Notes: a model not told the origin generated them from the sequence alone. 64,000 nt of DNA from Myxococcales bacterium (GCA_016706545.1 JADJJK010000003.1:1-64000); one strand, 5' to 3'. Shown: positions 54,701 to 62,801, counted from the stretch's first letter. Numbers and translations are program-made.

Positions 54701-55185
54701 GCCAGCAGCACCGCGCGCACCTGCGCGACGTGATCCTCACCGTGCAGTACACCGCGCTGCCGGGCGGCGATGACTTCGCGGACAAGGTGAAGACCGCGCT
54801 GCCGCCGGTGGGCCGCGCGCGCATGCTCAACTTCGCCTATGACGCCCCGCAAGAGTGGCAGGCCTTCCTGATGGATCCCAGCCGCGGGCTCTCGATCCAG
54901 CTGGACCGCGCGCAGCTGCCGGGCGCCACCCGGGCCGAGGTCACCGGGCTGTACCTGCACTACGAGCTGACCGACGACGGCGCGAGCGCCATCGGCCGGC
55001 AGGCGCTGCGGCTGGAGACCAGCGGCGGCACCCTGGAGCTGGCGCCCGACACGGCGCGCGGCGAGCTGAGCCTGCCGCTGGGCACCTGGACGCTGGTGCC
55101 GACGGCGCGCGCGGACCGCTTCACCGCGGCCAACCTCAAGAACGTGGCGCTGGTGGTGACGTACACCGCCAAGGCGGTGTTCTAG
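50926..55185 (+). CDS. Tc toxin TcA-like subunit, C-terminal third (continuation after frameshift)
   Basis: It reads on from QQIELRGKAFANVDTGFGLA with further hemopexin-like blades, then the conserved TcA C-terminus. Key blocks are QELPRFGTNPADRGQAVVVC, FDSANGFYYWEIFFHIPYLI, ARTWYEHVFDPTEK, PENQQFIDYWDRVADRLFKI and RNGLNLDGVKQSLALFSPPV. A long pore-forming coiled-coil follows, with a hydrophobic hairpin at about 53605-53815 (SLSHASSGAALIPNLGSFFA). Then come more helices (QITRQINAADIQVEIARQEI, KFTSQQLYRWMVGKLSALYF) and the TcB-binding domain (ELPEALFDQDFPGHYCRQIK, SISVSFPAVVGPYENFNATL), ending in VVTYTAKAVF. TcA pentamers form the injection channel that receives the TcB-TcC cocoon. Listed separately only because of the frameshift near 50925. 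Confidence 0.9.
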   Translation, partial: QQIELRGKAFANVDTGFGLADGDLHVFAHEDGRAVYHRHAAPAGGGLRAWQPPVYADSLLPDGQPAWPAGLLRRFFAERPQERIREVIAAAGITYVVTGSGTFTYGSSAYRFVDQAYEPLPLRPSLELLVSDAPLAEDWTTLFDGQHTFVRAFARDGQLVLVTRTPAGDLAYATLDVGQLRARPGVPAGAFDGWSQLDTAFLEERDSGQHLTFTHGRAVVRLRWQDQTWSATDLDAFGVSEPGLTAAFTSPDGTLYFFSGDGYAQITPGQAAAFAPVAGRWGHFPPMAPAAAVLGLDQRLYLFCDGYCLRYSGALVDFAWALDAGFPRRLHDVWGTAFPRVTAALRLDGQVFLFGERDGQARYERYSAMPASGFFAADATYPRAVQGGWGNLPTGFNLGFDAAIGLAGGGELAAELVLTKDQEAVAYGGDTGHQIFEVSEVKYSILRLTSNTAARFSQLLLGLGVPGLLSLSTQKTQELPRFGTNPADRGQAVVVCRDTRYLEDFPDKPTTPPHGTTLDFDSANGFYYWEIFFHIPYLIAQALNQAQRFEDARTWYEHVFDPTEKVTTADARPYWKFLPFHDATDGRDQSYLEDPDQLSRYRDDPFDPHGLAQLRPVAYRKAFVMSYIDNLLDWGDLLFQQYTRETIGEAVMLYVLAANLLGKRPDELGKRKLALPTQSYAELRDAQPLDEELLALERELPPTPESFLLAATPNDSITNPYFFIPENQQFIDYWDRVADRLFKIRNGLNLDGVKQSLALFSPPVDVLALVKAFAGGGGLAQALSDYNAAVPHYRCTFLLAKARELAGRASQLGGALLSALEKQDAEELNLLRNTQERGILELTLDIKQQQLEAARQSAAGLRASLNSARTRQAYYRRMLAEGLSGYEIWQLVATSIALNLTYGAASLSHASSGAALIPNLGSFFAITFGGLQIAPSLKATSEALGAAASANSSMSSLASLLGGWDRRRQEWELQRDLSGHDIEQITRQINAADIQVEIARQEIQVQRRQIRNNQSIDTFMKSKFTSQQLYRWMVGKLSALYFQTYQLALDYAKSAARALQFEQGWTEGEAPTIGAYYWDSLHKGLLAGERLQLDLDRMEKTYLDKNKRRFEISKTVSLMLTDPLALVSLQQKGSCEFELPEALFDQDFPGHYCRQIKSISVSFPAVVGPYENFNATLTQLGHRTLLRPDLDGVKYLLTGEGEQPGSLRFDWRPTQQVALSRGVNDSGLFQLNYQDERFLPFEGTGAVSRWRLQINGVDGQQHRAHLRDVILTVQYTALPGGDDFADKVKTALPPVGRARMLNFAYDAPQEWQAFLMDPSRGLSIQLDRAQLPGATRAEVTGLYLHYELTDDGASAIGRQALRLETSGGTLELAPDTARGELSLPLGTWTLVPTARADRFTAANLKNVALVVTYTAKAVF
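53605..53815 (+). other. Compositionally distinct segment coding the TcA pore hairpin
   Basis: GC drops to about 57-60% (hand counts for the 60-base lines at 53641 and 53701), and codons such as ATA, CTA, TCA and GGG appear that the rest of the gene avoids. The segment encodes exactly the hydrophobic hairpin between the two coiled-coil arms, and the composition is normal again at GGCTGGGACCGCCGCC. Confidence 0.6.
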
Positions 55186-55200
55186 CCCGAGGCTCGCCGC

Positions 55201-55224
55201 GTGGTCCGTCCCGTGGTCCGTCCC
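55201..55224. repeat. Two 12-bp direct repeats after TcA
   Basis: GTGGTCCGTCCC is repeated twice in tandem 15 bp after the TcA stop. Confidence 0.85.
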
Positions 55225-55278
55225 GCCGGCGAGTGCGAGAGGGCCACGTGCGCTGCGGTGGTGTAGCCTTGGCGCCAT

Positions 55279-55812
55279 ATGAGCTTGAAGGTCAGCGAGC
55301 TATCGGCGCAGCGCGATGGCGCGGAGATCGCGCGGTACCTGCGGCTTCTGTACGCGGAGCTGTTTGGCCCTGCGGCGGTGCTGTCAGCGCAGGACTTCGA
55401 GAAGGCGCTGGGGCAGTGGGCGCAGGGCGCGCGTCCGCACTGGGCGTTCTTGATGCAAGACGAGTCGGCGCGAGGGGTCGCCTTCTTCACGCTGGCAGAG
55501 TCCTTTGCGTTCTTCGCGCACGGCAGCTACGGCATCCTCAACGAGCTCTGGGTCAATCCAGAGGTCCGCTCCGAGGGAGTTGGCGAGGAGGTGATCGGCT
55601 TCTGCGTGCAGTTCGCCAGGCAGCGTGGCTGGGAGCGCATCGACGTCTCGGCGCCGCCCGACGCGGCCTGGGACCGCACCTTCGCCTTCTACCAGAAGCG
55701 CGGCTTCACGTTCACCGGGCGCAAGCTCAAGATCTTGATTCCAGCGACGCCAGCGACGCCAGCGACGCCAGCGACGCCAGCGACACCAGCGACGCCAGCG
55801 GGCGGCTCCTGA
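55279..55812 (+). CDS. GNAT-family N-acetyltransferase
   Basis: A 177-residue protein. The fold is recognisable from HWAFLMQDESARGVAFFTLA, then YGILNELWVNPEVRSEGVGE (the acetyl-CoA pyrophosphate loop V-x-P-x-x-R-x-x-G-V-G) and AWDRTFAFYQKRGFTFTGRK (the FYxKxGF motif of strand 6). It transfers acetyl from acetyl-CoA to an amine; the substrate is unknown. The last 20 residues are a run of Ala-Thr-Pro repeats encoded by a 9-bp tandem repeat, lying beyond the folded domain. It follows the Tc locus by 93 bp but has no evident functional tie to it. Confidence 0.85.
   Translation: MSLKVSELSAQRDGAEIARYLRLLYAELFGPAAVLSAQDFEKALGQWAQGARPHWAFLMQDESARGVAFFTLAESFAFFAHGSYGILNELWVNPEVRSEGVGEEVIGFCVQFARQRGWERIDVSAPPDAAWDRTFAFYQKRGFTFTGRKLKILIPATPATPATPATPATPATPAGGS
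55741..55800 (+). repeat. 9-bp tandem repeat encoding (Ala-Thr-Pro)n
   Basis: CCAGCGACG is repeated six times plus two thirds of a unit, with one A/G variant, in frame at the 3' end of the GNAT gene. Confidence 0.95.
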
Positions 55813-55837
55813 GGCAGGCCTCGCAGAGGGCCCGCGC

Positions 55838-58800
55838 CTACAGCGCCACCGGCACGACGTTGTCGCCTGGGGCGCGGTCGATGAGCTTGTTCAGCGGATC
55901 GATGCCGGCGGTCAGGGGCTCGCCGTCCACCACCACGGTGACCTCGTTGTCTCCGCTCGTGAGCCGGTGCTTCTTCAGGTACAGCGGACCGTCCTTGCCC
56001 ATGACGCCCACGTCGATGACGTCGGTCACGGGGACCTCGGTCTCGGCGCCGAGCTCGGCGCTGCGCACCTTCTTGGCGCGCAGGTGCAGGGTGACCTGGG
56101 TGCGGCCGTCGGGCAGCTTCTTGGCGCTGGCGCTCTGGGCGCGGTTCTCGAACAAGACGATGCGCTCGAACAGGTCCTCGATGAGCTCGTGGTGCTCCGG
56201 TGGCGCGGCGCGGCGCAGGTGCTCCACCAGGGTCAGGCTGGTCGGGTACGGCGGGCCCTGGTACGCGGTGGCGTCGCGGAAGCTCCTGATGGCGCGGTTG
56301 ACCACGTCCTCGCCGAGGACATCCTGCAGCGCGTACATGACCAGGCTGCCCTTGGCGTAGTGGATGTACGGCTGGTCCTCGACGCGGGCCAGCGGCACCT
56401 CGCGCTTGTTCTCGGTGGCGCGGCCGTGCAGGTACCGGTCCAGCTCGAAGCGCAGGAAGCGCTTCATCTTGGCCTCGCCGAACTGCTGCTTCATCACCAT
56501 CAGCGCCGAGTACTGCGACAGGGTCTCCGACATCACGGTGGCGCCCTGCACGTTGGCGCCGATGACCTGGTGGGCCCACCACTGGTGCGCCAGCTCGTGC
56601 GCGGTGACGTAGGCCGGATAGTCCACGTCGTCGGGATCATCGGGGTCGACCTTGGCGATGAAGCCGATGGCCTCCGAGTACGGGATGGTGTTGGGGAAGG
56701 ACTGCGCGAAGGTCTCGTAGCGCGGGAACTCAAGGATGCGGAACTGGCGGTGCTGGTACGGGCCAAAGGCGCGGGTGAAGTACGCCAGCGAGGCCTTGCT
56801 GGCGGCCATCATGCGGTCGAGGTTGGCCTCGTGGCCGGGGTGGTAATAGATCTCCAGCGCCACGTCGTTCCAGCGGTCGCGCTTGACCTGATAGCGCGCG
56901 GACAGGAACGCATAGAAGTTGAGGATGGGGCTGTCCATCTTGTAGTGGAAGTAACGGCGGCCGTCCTGGGCCCACTCGCGCTGCAGGTATCCAGGGGCGA
57001 TGGCCACTTGATCGGGCACGGTCGACACCACGGTCTCGAAGGTGATCCAGTCGGCGTCGGCGGTGATGTAGTTGCGGGCGAGGCCGGCAGGATCCGTGCG
57101 CTCGCGCATGCGGTCTTTGGCCGCCAGGCCCTGGGCCTTGCGGTCGCTGTCGGAGACCAGCTCGAACTCCTCGCGATAGCCAAAGGTGGGAAGGAACTGC
57201 TGGTTGTTGACGAAGGTTCCGTTGTCGACGATGGCGTGGGAGTCGTCCTCGTTGGTGAAGCCGCGAGCGCCCCAGGTCAGGTCGACGGTCAAGGTCACCT
57301 TCTCGCCGGGAGGCAGCGGCGCGGTCAGCTTGTACGCGCGCAGGTACGAGGCCTCATCCTGAAGCAGCAGCTCGGCGGCGCGGTCAAGCTCCAGGCGGCG
57401 CAGCTCCAGGGTCTGTCCTGGCGGCAGGTTCACCCAGACCTCCTGCACGGGCGTGGCGCCCTTGTTGGTGAGCACGAACGTGCCGGCGCCGCGCACCTTG
57501 CGCTCGGCGGGGAACAGGTCCACCTGCACGTTGACCGCGGTGAGCTTGGCCTGCGGCGTGGCGAGGAGGCGGCTGCGGTACGTGCGCTCGTACGCGGCCT
57601 GCAGGCGGCGCTGCTCGGCGCCGGAGACATAGCGGTTGAGGACGTTGGTGTTGTAGTAGACGAAGCTGGCGCTGCCGGCGAAGCCCGCGAGCGCCAGCGC
57701 GGCCACCGCGACCACCGCCGGGGTCACGCGGGAGCGCGCCACCGCGAGGCGCGAGCGCAGGCCCGCGACGGTGCCGCGCTGCCAGAACAGGCGCGCCAGC
57801 ACCAGCAGCAGCACCGCCAGGAGCGCCCAGGTGAGCTGCAGCCAGCGGATGCGCTCCAGGAAGTGGCCAAAGCCGTTCATGTCCGAGTACACCGGCGTGC
57901 CGCTCTGGAAGGGCCGCAAGAGCCGGTGCTCCAGGCCCACCCAGGACGAGAACGCGGTGGCGATGAAGTACAGCACCATCGCGAAGTGGCCGAGCATCTT
58001 CTGGTTGACCAGCACGTGCAGCGCCAGCGCCAGCGCGCACAGGCCCCAGTAGTTGAGGAGCCGGACGCCGAAGAGGTGATGCAGGTACAGCCCGGGCTCG
58101 AGGTGGGTGTAGCCCTTGGCGAGCTGCAGCCCCATGCTGGCGAGCATGACCACGCCTTGCAGGATCGCCGGCACCATCATCAGCGCGATCAGCTTGGCGG
58201 CCAGCGGCAGCCAGGTGGGGGCGGGCGCGGCGTCGTGTAGCTGGTCGACGCGGAGATCTCGCTCGCGCCAGACCAGCTCACCGCCGTAGTAGGTGATGAG
58301 GATCAGGATGAAGATGCTGAACTGCCCGCTCACCACGTCGATCATCTTGTAGGTGACCGGGTAGGTGGTGGTGCCGTAGATGGAGTCCATGCTGGCCGAG
58401 GTGGCGATGACGAACAGGATCCCGGTCAGCGCGATGACGCCAAAGTAGACGTTCTTGACCGTCTCCTTGAGCTGCAGCCAGGCCAGCGGTCCCAGCAGGG
58501 CCAGCCAGTGCGCCTGGCCGGAGGTGGCGCGCTTCCAGGCCGGGACCGCGCCGGGAGCACCGGCCGCGCCGGGCGATCCTGTCGCGCCGCCGCCGTGAGG
58601 CTCGCTGGTCGCCGCCAGCGCCTTGCCGGCCTTGCCGCCGCGCTCCGTGCTGGCGGTGAAGCGGAAGCGGCGGTAGCCGGCGGTGAGCGCCAGCGCCGAC
58701 ACCGCCAGCCACAGCGCGCGGTTGAGCAGCAGGTGCCCGGCGAGCGGCACGATGCGGCTGTTGCGCTCCGCCACTGACCAGTACTCGGTGTCGTTGAAGA

Positions 58801-59467
58801 CGGCGGTGAGGCCGAACGGATCGGCCAGCGAGGAGACGAGGCGGTTGTCCAGGTTCTCGTTGAGCGAGGTGGCCACGACGTAGCCGATGAACAGGATGGC
58901 CGAGGTCAGGTACACCGGCAGCATGCGTCGGGTCAGCGCGCCGAGGGTGAAGAAGATCGCGCCCAAAAAGACCAGGTTTGGCACCACCATCACCAGGTAC
59001 GGCCACAGGTAGGGCCAGGGGCCGACCTGTCCTGTGCGCGTGGCGTCCATCATGGGCAGGCTGACCGCGAGGCGCGCGCCGAGCGCCAGGCTGAGCAGGA
59101 TGACGAGGAGCGTGACCACCGCGGCGGCGAAGCGACCGCCGAGGTAGGCGAGCTTGCTGATGGGGGAGGTGAAGAACGCGCTGTGGGTCTGCGTCTCGAA
59201 GTCCTGCTGCACCGCGCGGCCCATGACGGCGGAGACGACCGGCAAGGCCATCACCGAGAGCAGCCCCACCAGGGCCATCAGCGCCATCGGCGAGTTGACC
59301 CACACCTTGTCGCCGCCGAGCGAGACGCTGACGCTGGCGAAGGCGCCGCCGGTGGCCAGGGTCCATAGCATGGCGAGCGCCAGGAACACCGCGAAGTACA
59401 CCCAGGTGGAGACGCGGCGGGCGCGCGTGCGCAGCTCGAAGGACAGGATGGCGACGAAGGCGCTCAT
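55838..59467 (-). CDS. ABC transporter permease fused to M1-family aminopeptidase
   Basis: A protein of about 1,209 residues. Two ABC-2-type permease modules occupy the first 600 residues (MSAFVAILSFELRTRARRVS at the start, then QQDFETQTHSAFFTSPISKL; second module with NVYFGVIALTGILFVIATSA and ELVWRERDLRVDQLHDAAPA). A further membrane segment leads into a periplasmic M1 metallopeptidase with the zinc motif HELAHQWW (His957, Glu958, His961) and the downstream Glu in SETLSQYSALMVM. The exopeptidase GxMEN motif is not evident, so peptidase specificity may differ from classic aminopeptidase N. The same architecture is known as the permease/M1 aminopeptidase family. The start overlaps the stop of the ATPase gene (ATGA), so the two form an operon. 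Confidence 0.9.
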   Translation of the reverse strand: MSAFVAILSFELRTRARRVSTWVYFAVFLALAMLWTLATGGAFASVSVSLGGDKVWVNSPMALMALVGLLSVMALPVVSAVMGRAVQQDFETQTHSAFFTSPISKLAYLGGRFAAAVVTLLVILLSLALGARLAVSLPMMDATRTGQVGPWPYLWPYLVMVVPNLVFLGAIFFTLGALTRRMLPVYLTSAILFIGYVVATSLNENLDNRLVSSLADPFGLTAVFNDTEYWSVAERNSRIVPLAGHLLLNRALWLAVSALALTAGYRRFRFTASTERGGKAGKALAATSEPHGGGATGSPGAAGAPGAVPAWKRATSGQAHWLALLGPLAWLQLKETVKNVYFGVIALTGILFVIATSASMDSIYGTTTYPVTYKMIDVVSGQFSIFILILITYYGGELVWRERDLRVDQLHDAAPAPTWLPLAAKLIALMMVPAILQGVVMLASMGLQLAKGYTHLEPGLYLHHLFGVRLLNYWGLCALALALHVLVNQKMLGHFAMVLYFIATAFSSWVGLEHRLLRPFQSGTPVYSDMNGFGHFLERIRWLQLTWALLAVLLLVLARLFWQRGTVAGLRSRLAVARSRVTPAVVAVAALALAGFAGSASFVYYNTNVLNRYVSGAEQRRLQAAYERTYRSRLLATPQAKLTAVNVQVDLFPAERKVRGAGTFVLTNKGATPVQEVWVNLPPGQTLELRRLELDRAAELLLQDEASYLRAYKLTAPLPPGEKVTLTVDLTWGARGFTNEDDSHAIVDNGTFVNNQQFLPTFGYREEFELVSDSDRKAQGLAAKDRMRERTDPAGLARNYITADADWITFETVVSTVPDQVAIAPGYLQREWAQDGRRYFHYKMDSPILNFYAFLSARYQVKRDRWNDVALEIYYHPGHEANLDRMMAASKASLAYFTRAFGPYQHRQFRILEFPRYETFAQSFPNTIPYSEAIGFIAKVDPDDPDDVDYPAYVTAHELAHQWWAHQVIGANVQGATVMSETLSQYSALMVMKQQFGEAKMKRFLRFELDRYLHGRATENKREVPLARVEDQPYIHYAKGSLVMYALQDVLGEDVVNRAIRSFRDATAYQGPPYPTSLTLVEHLRRAAPPEHHELIEDLFERIVLFENRAQSASAKKLPDGRTQVTLHLRAKKVRSAELGAETEVPVTDVIDVGVMGKDGPLYLKKHRLTSGDNEVTVVVDGEPLTAGIDPLNKLIDRAPGDNVVPVAL

Positions 59468-60384
59468 GGCGCGGCTCCCGGATGACTCAGATGGCCCAGA
59501 TGTCCCAGATGCCCGTGGATCGCCGCGAAGTAGACGTCCTCCAGCGTGGCCTCGGCGGGCTCGAAGTCGGCGCCGGGCGAGGACTCGCCGTACACGTGGA
59601 TGACGGTCTTGCCGGCGACCAGGCGGCTGGAGATGACGGCGTGGTCGCGGCGCGCGGCCTCGACCTCGGCGCGGGCCACCCACTTGCGCCAGATCTTGCC
59701 GGCGAGCAGCGCGAGCAGCTCGCCGGGCGCGCCCTGCAAGAGCACCTCGCCGCGGTTGATGATCGCCATCTGTCCGCACAGGTCGCTGACGTCCTGCACG
59801 ATGTGGGTGGAGAGGATCACCACCACGCTCTCGCCGATCTCGGCGAGCAGGTTGTGGAAGCGCACGCGCTCCTCGGGATCGAGGCCGGCGGTCGGCTCGT
59901 CGACGATGACCAGGCGCGGCTGGCCCAGCAGCGCCTGCGCGATGCCAAAGCGCTGGCGCATGCCGCCGGAGAAGCCGCCCAGCGCCTTGCCGCGCACGTC
60001 CCACAGGTTGACCTGGCGCAGCAGGGACTCCACGACCTCCTTGCGCTCCTTGCGCGCGGTGAAGCCCTTGAGCCGCGCGAAGTGGTCCAGCATGTCGTGC
60101 GCCGAGACCTTGGGATACACGCCGAAGTCTTGCGGCAGGTAGCCCAGCGTGCGGCGCACGGCGTCGCGGTCGCCCAGGACGTCGATGGTGCCGTCGGCCC
60201 CGGACAGGGTGGCGGCGCCAGCGTCGGCGTCTTGCAGGGTGGCCAGCGTGCGCATCAGCGTGGACTTGCCGGCGCCGTTGGGCCCGAGCAGTCCGAACAT
60301 GCCGCGCGGGATGTCGAGCGAGACATCCTTGAGCGCCTGGGTTCCGTTGGGATAGGTCTTGGAGAGGTTGCGCACGCTGAGCAT
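59464..60384 (-). CDS. ABC transporter ATP-binding protein, partner of the permease/peptidase
   Basis: A 306-residue ABC ATPase. MLSVRNLSKTYPNGTQALKD starts the domain. The Walker A GPNGAGKS is at residues 34-41, followed by YLPQDFGVYPKVSAHDML (Q-loop), GFSGGMRQR (signature) and LVIVDEPTAGLDPEE (Walker B and D-loop). The switch His is in LSTHIVQDV. A good ribosome-binding site (AGGAG) lies about 11 bases before the ATG at 60384. The C-terminal 90 residues form an extension typical of ABC-2 drug/lipid exporters and end in a His/Gly/Leu-rich tail (HGHLGHLGHLSH) made by a 9-bp repeat. It energises the downstream permease-peptidase fusion. Confidence 0.93.
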   Translation of the reverse strand: MLSVRNLSKTYPNGTQALKDVSLDIPRGMFGLLGPNGAGKSTLMRTLATLQDADAGAATLSGADGTIDVLGDRDAVRRTLGYLPQDFGVYPKVSAHDMLDHFARLKGFTARKERKEVVESLLRQVNLWDVRGKALGGFSGGMRQRFGIAQALLGQPRLVIVDEPTAGLDPEERVRFHNLLAEIGESVVVILSTHIVQDVSDLCGQMAIINRGEVLLQGAPGELLALLAGKIWRKWVARAEVEAARRDHAVISSRLVAGKTVIHVYGESSPGADFEPAEATLEDVYFAAIHGHLGHLGHLSHPGAAP

Positions 60385-60552
60385 GGATCTTGTTCTCCTG
60401 GTTGCCGCAAGCGCGACCGCGGGTGGCTGATGCTGGTAGATCCTTGACGCACTGTAGCGGATGACAGGGACAACGGAGCGGAGGCGGCGCGCCAAGAGCG
60501 TGTGGTGGACCCGCCGCTTGCGTGCTCAAGACTGGCCTGGTACGGCTGTTCG

Positions 60553-61458
60553 ATGAGCAGGAGCCGCATCGTCCCGTGCCTCTGGTTTGATTCCCAGGCC
60601 GAGCAAGCAGTTGCCTTCTATCAGCAGGTGTTTCCTGAGAGCGGGGTCATCGCCACCTCGCGCTACGCGGGGGCCTCCGACAACCCGGACGGCGAGCCGC
60701 GCGGCAAAGTGCTCACGGTGGAGTTCGAGCTGGGCTCCCTGCGCTTCACCGCGCTCAACGGCGGCCCGCACTTCACCATGAACCCGAGCATCTCGTTCTT
60801 CGTCCACGTGGACAGCGTGGACGAGGCAGATCGCCTCTTCGCGGCGCTGGCGCAAGACGGGGACGTGATGATGCCGCTGGGCTCGTATCCCTGGAGCGAG
60901 CGATACGGCTGGGTCAAGGACCGCTTTGGCGCGTCGTGGCAGGTGATCGCGGGGCGGCGGCCGCCCGGGGGCGCGACCGTCGTGCCGTGCCTGATGTTCG
61001 TTGGCGCGCAGCACGGCCGCGCCGAAGAGGCCATGCTCGCGTACGCTGGCATCTTCCCGAACTCGCGGCAGGACAGCGTGGCCAGGTACACCGCCGACGA
61101 GGGCCCCGCTGGCACCGTGAAGCACGGTCGCTTTCTCCTCGACGGTCAGGACATGATCGCCGCGGACAGCCACTTCGATCACGGGTTCTCGTTCAGTGAG
61201 GGCATCTCGCTGCAGGTGACGTGCGAAGACCAGGCGGAGGTCGACCACTACTGGGCAGCGCTGGGACAAGGTGGAGCTCATGGGCAGTGCGGTTGGCTCA
61301 AGGACCGCTTTGGACTGTCCTGGCAGGTGGTGCCCGCCGCGCTCAGCCGCTTGCTCAGCGGCACGGACCAGGCGGCGGTGGCGCGCGCGTTCGCCGCGAT
61401 GATGTCCATGACCAAGCTGGACATCGCCGAGCTAGAGCGAGCGTTTCGGGGGGCGTGA
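60553..61458 (+). CDS. Tandem VOC-domain protein (PhnB / 3-demethylubiquinone methyltransferase-like)
   Basis: A 301-residue protein with two vicinal-oxygen-chelate domains. The first (residues 1-130) has IVPCLWFDSQAEQAVAFYQQ, VLTVEFELGSLRFTALNGGP, NPSISFFVHVDSVDEADRLF and SERYGWVKDRFGASWQV. The second (140-265) repeats the scheme with VVPCLMFVGAQHGRAEEAML, GRFLLDGQDMIAADS and CGWLKDRFGLSWQVVP. This is the PhnB-like group often mislabelled as 3-demethylubiquinone methyltransferase. The biochemical role of most members is unknown. The start MSRSRIVPC (60553) is chosen because the fold begins there; the frame is open from 60502. It is divergent from the ABC operon. Confidence 0.88.
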   Translation: MSRSRIVPCLWFDSQAEQAVAFYQQVFPESGVIATSRYAGASDNPDGEPRGKVLTVEFELGSLRFTALNGGPHFTMNPSISFFVHVDSVDEADRLFAALAQDGDVMMPLGSYPWSERYGWVKDRFGASWQVIAGRRPPGGATVVPCLMFVGAQHGRAEEAMLAYAGIFPNSRQDSVARYTADEGPAGTVKHGRFLLDGQDMIAADSHFDHGFSFSEGISLQVTCEDQAEVDHYWAALGQGGAHGQCGWLKDRFGLSWQVVPAALSRLLSGTDQAAVARAFAAMMSMTKLDIAELERAFRGA

Positions 61459-61480
61459 GCAGCGGCAGGCCGCGTGGGCC

Positions 61481-61580
61481 TGCCTGGCGCGGCCTGGCGC
61501 AGCGTGGCGCGGCCTGGCGCGGCCTGGCGCAGCGTGGCGCTGCCTGGCGCAGCGTGGCGCGGCCTGGCGCAGCGTGGGCT
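61481..61580. repeat. Ten perfect-length 10-bp tandem repeats
   Basis: Ten units of NGCSTGGCGC type (AGCGTGGCGC, GGCCTGGCGC, TGCCTGGCGC) run without interruption between two convergent genes. Confidence 0.95.
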
Positions 61581-61586
61581 CGCCGC

Positions 61587-62801
61587 TCAGGAGGCGTACA
61601 TCTTGATATCCGTGGCGGCGGCGAACGAGATCTCTTTCGCCGTGTCCCAGTCCGGATGCCGGACCACCAGATATCCGTCTGACAGCAGCGTGCTCTTCCA
61701 GTCGCGGCGCGGCGTGCCGGGCCTAAGCAGGTTGTCCTCCACCACGTGCGCGCCGTAGCGGGCCAGGTAGTCGCGCAAGCCGACGATGTTGGTGATGGTG
61801 CCGTGCCCGAGCGCGCGCTTGAAGATGACGCCCACGTTGTACTTGCGCTCCCGCGGCGCCTCGAAACTCCGCCAGGTGGCCACCCGCGCCCACTCGCGGA
61901 AGATGTCGATGTCGCTCGTGTAGTTGATCTGATCGACGATGCAGGCGCCGCCGGGGCGGCAGGCGATCTCGCCGAACACCACCTCGCCGTCTGCCTTGCG
62001 GAACCACTCCATGTGGACCATGCCGTCGCCCATGCCGAGCGCGCGCAGCACGCCGTGCCCAAGCTCGATGCCGCCGGTGATGTGCGGCTGGCTCAAGTCT
62101 CGCACCGAGAGCATGACCGGCGACACCCACTCCTGCGATCGCATCTCGAGCGCGTTGGGCAGGTAGCGGGTCACGTTCTCGTACGCCGGCACCCCGTCGA
62201 TGCAGACCGCGTCGTAGGTGTACTCCTCTCCATCGATGAACTCCTCGACGGAGGCCTCGGTCACGTGCTGCATGCGCGAGAGCACCTGCGTCAGCTCCTC
62301 CGCGGAGCCGACCTTGTACGTGTCGGCGCTGCCGGCGCCGCTTATCGGCTTGACGATGGCGGGGAAGCCGGTGTGCTCGATGGCCTTCCACACGTCCGCC
62401 GCGGTGTGGGCGCGCTGCGACCGCGGCACCCGCAGGCCCGCGGCGGCGACCCGCTCCTTCATGAGCTGCTTGTCACGGAAGCCGCGCACGGTGTCCACTG
62501 ACATGCCGGGCAGCCCGAAACGCTCGCGCAGCTTGGCGGCGGTGATGACCAGCGGTTCCCAGTTGGCCTGCACCTGATCCACCTGACGACCGCGCAGCCA
62601 GGCGTGGACGCGCGCGATGACGTCGTCCTCCTGCATGATCGACGGCACCTGCAGGTAATCGGTCAGGTAGCGCCGCAGCTCGGCGTCGGGACGGCCATCG
62701 CCGACGCCCAGCACCTCCGCGCCAACCTCGGCCAGCCCGCGCGTGAACTGCCGCATCTCGGGGGGATACGTGGGGGAGAGAAAGACGACTCGTGGGGCCA
62801 C
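61587..62801 (-). CDS. ATP-grasp domain protein (carboxylate-amine ligase type)
   Basis: A 404-residue enzyme. The N-terminal preATP-grasp part is MAPRVVFLSPTYPPEMRQF and GVGDGRPDAELRRYL. The ATP-grasp domain has MSVDTVRGFRDKQLMKERVA, TGFPAIVKPISGAGSADTYK (ATP-binding Lys and Gly-rich loop), SVEEFIDGEEYTYDAVCIDG and MVHMEWFRKADGEVVFGEIA followed by CRPGG (metal-binding Glu residues). This is the fold of enzymes that form amide or thioester bonds through an acyl phosphate, such as BL00235/CARNS1-like ligases. The substrate cannot be read. It stands alone, divergent from the cyclic-nucleotide-binding gene. Confidence 0.85.
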   Translation of the reverse strand: MAPRVVFLSPTYPPEMRQFTRGLAEVGAEVLGVGDGRPDAELRRYLTDYLQVPSIMQEDDVIARVHAWLRGRQVDQVQANWEPLVITAAKLRERFGLPGMSVDTVRGFRDKQLMKERVAAAGLRVPRSQRAHTAADVWKAIEHTGFPAIVKPISGAGSADTYKVGSAEELTQVLSRMQHVTEASVEEFIDGEEYTYDAVCIDGVPAYENVTRYLPNALEMRSQEWVSPVMLSVRDLSQPHITGGIELGHGVLRALGMGDGMVHMEWFRKADGEVVFGEIACRPGGACIVDQINYTSDIDIFREWARVATWRSFEAPRERKYNVGVIFKRALGHGTITNIVGLRDYLARYGAHVVEDNLLRPGTPRRDWKSTLLSDGYLVVRHPDWDTAKEISFAAATDIKMYAS

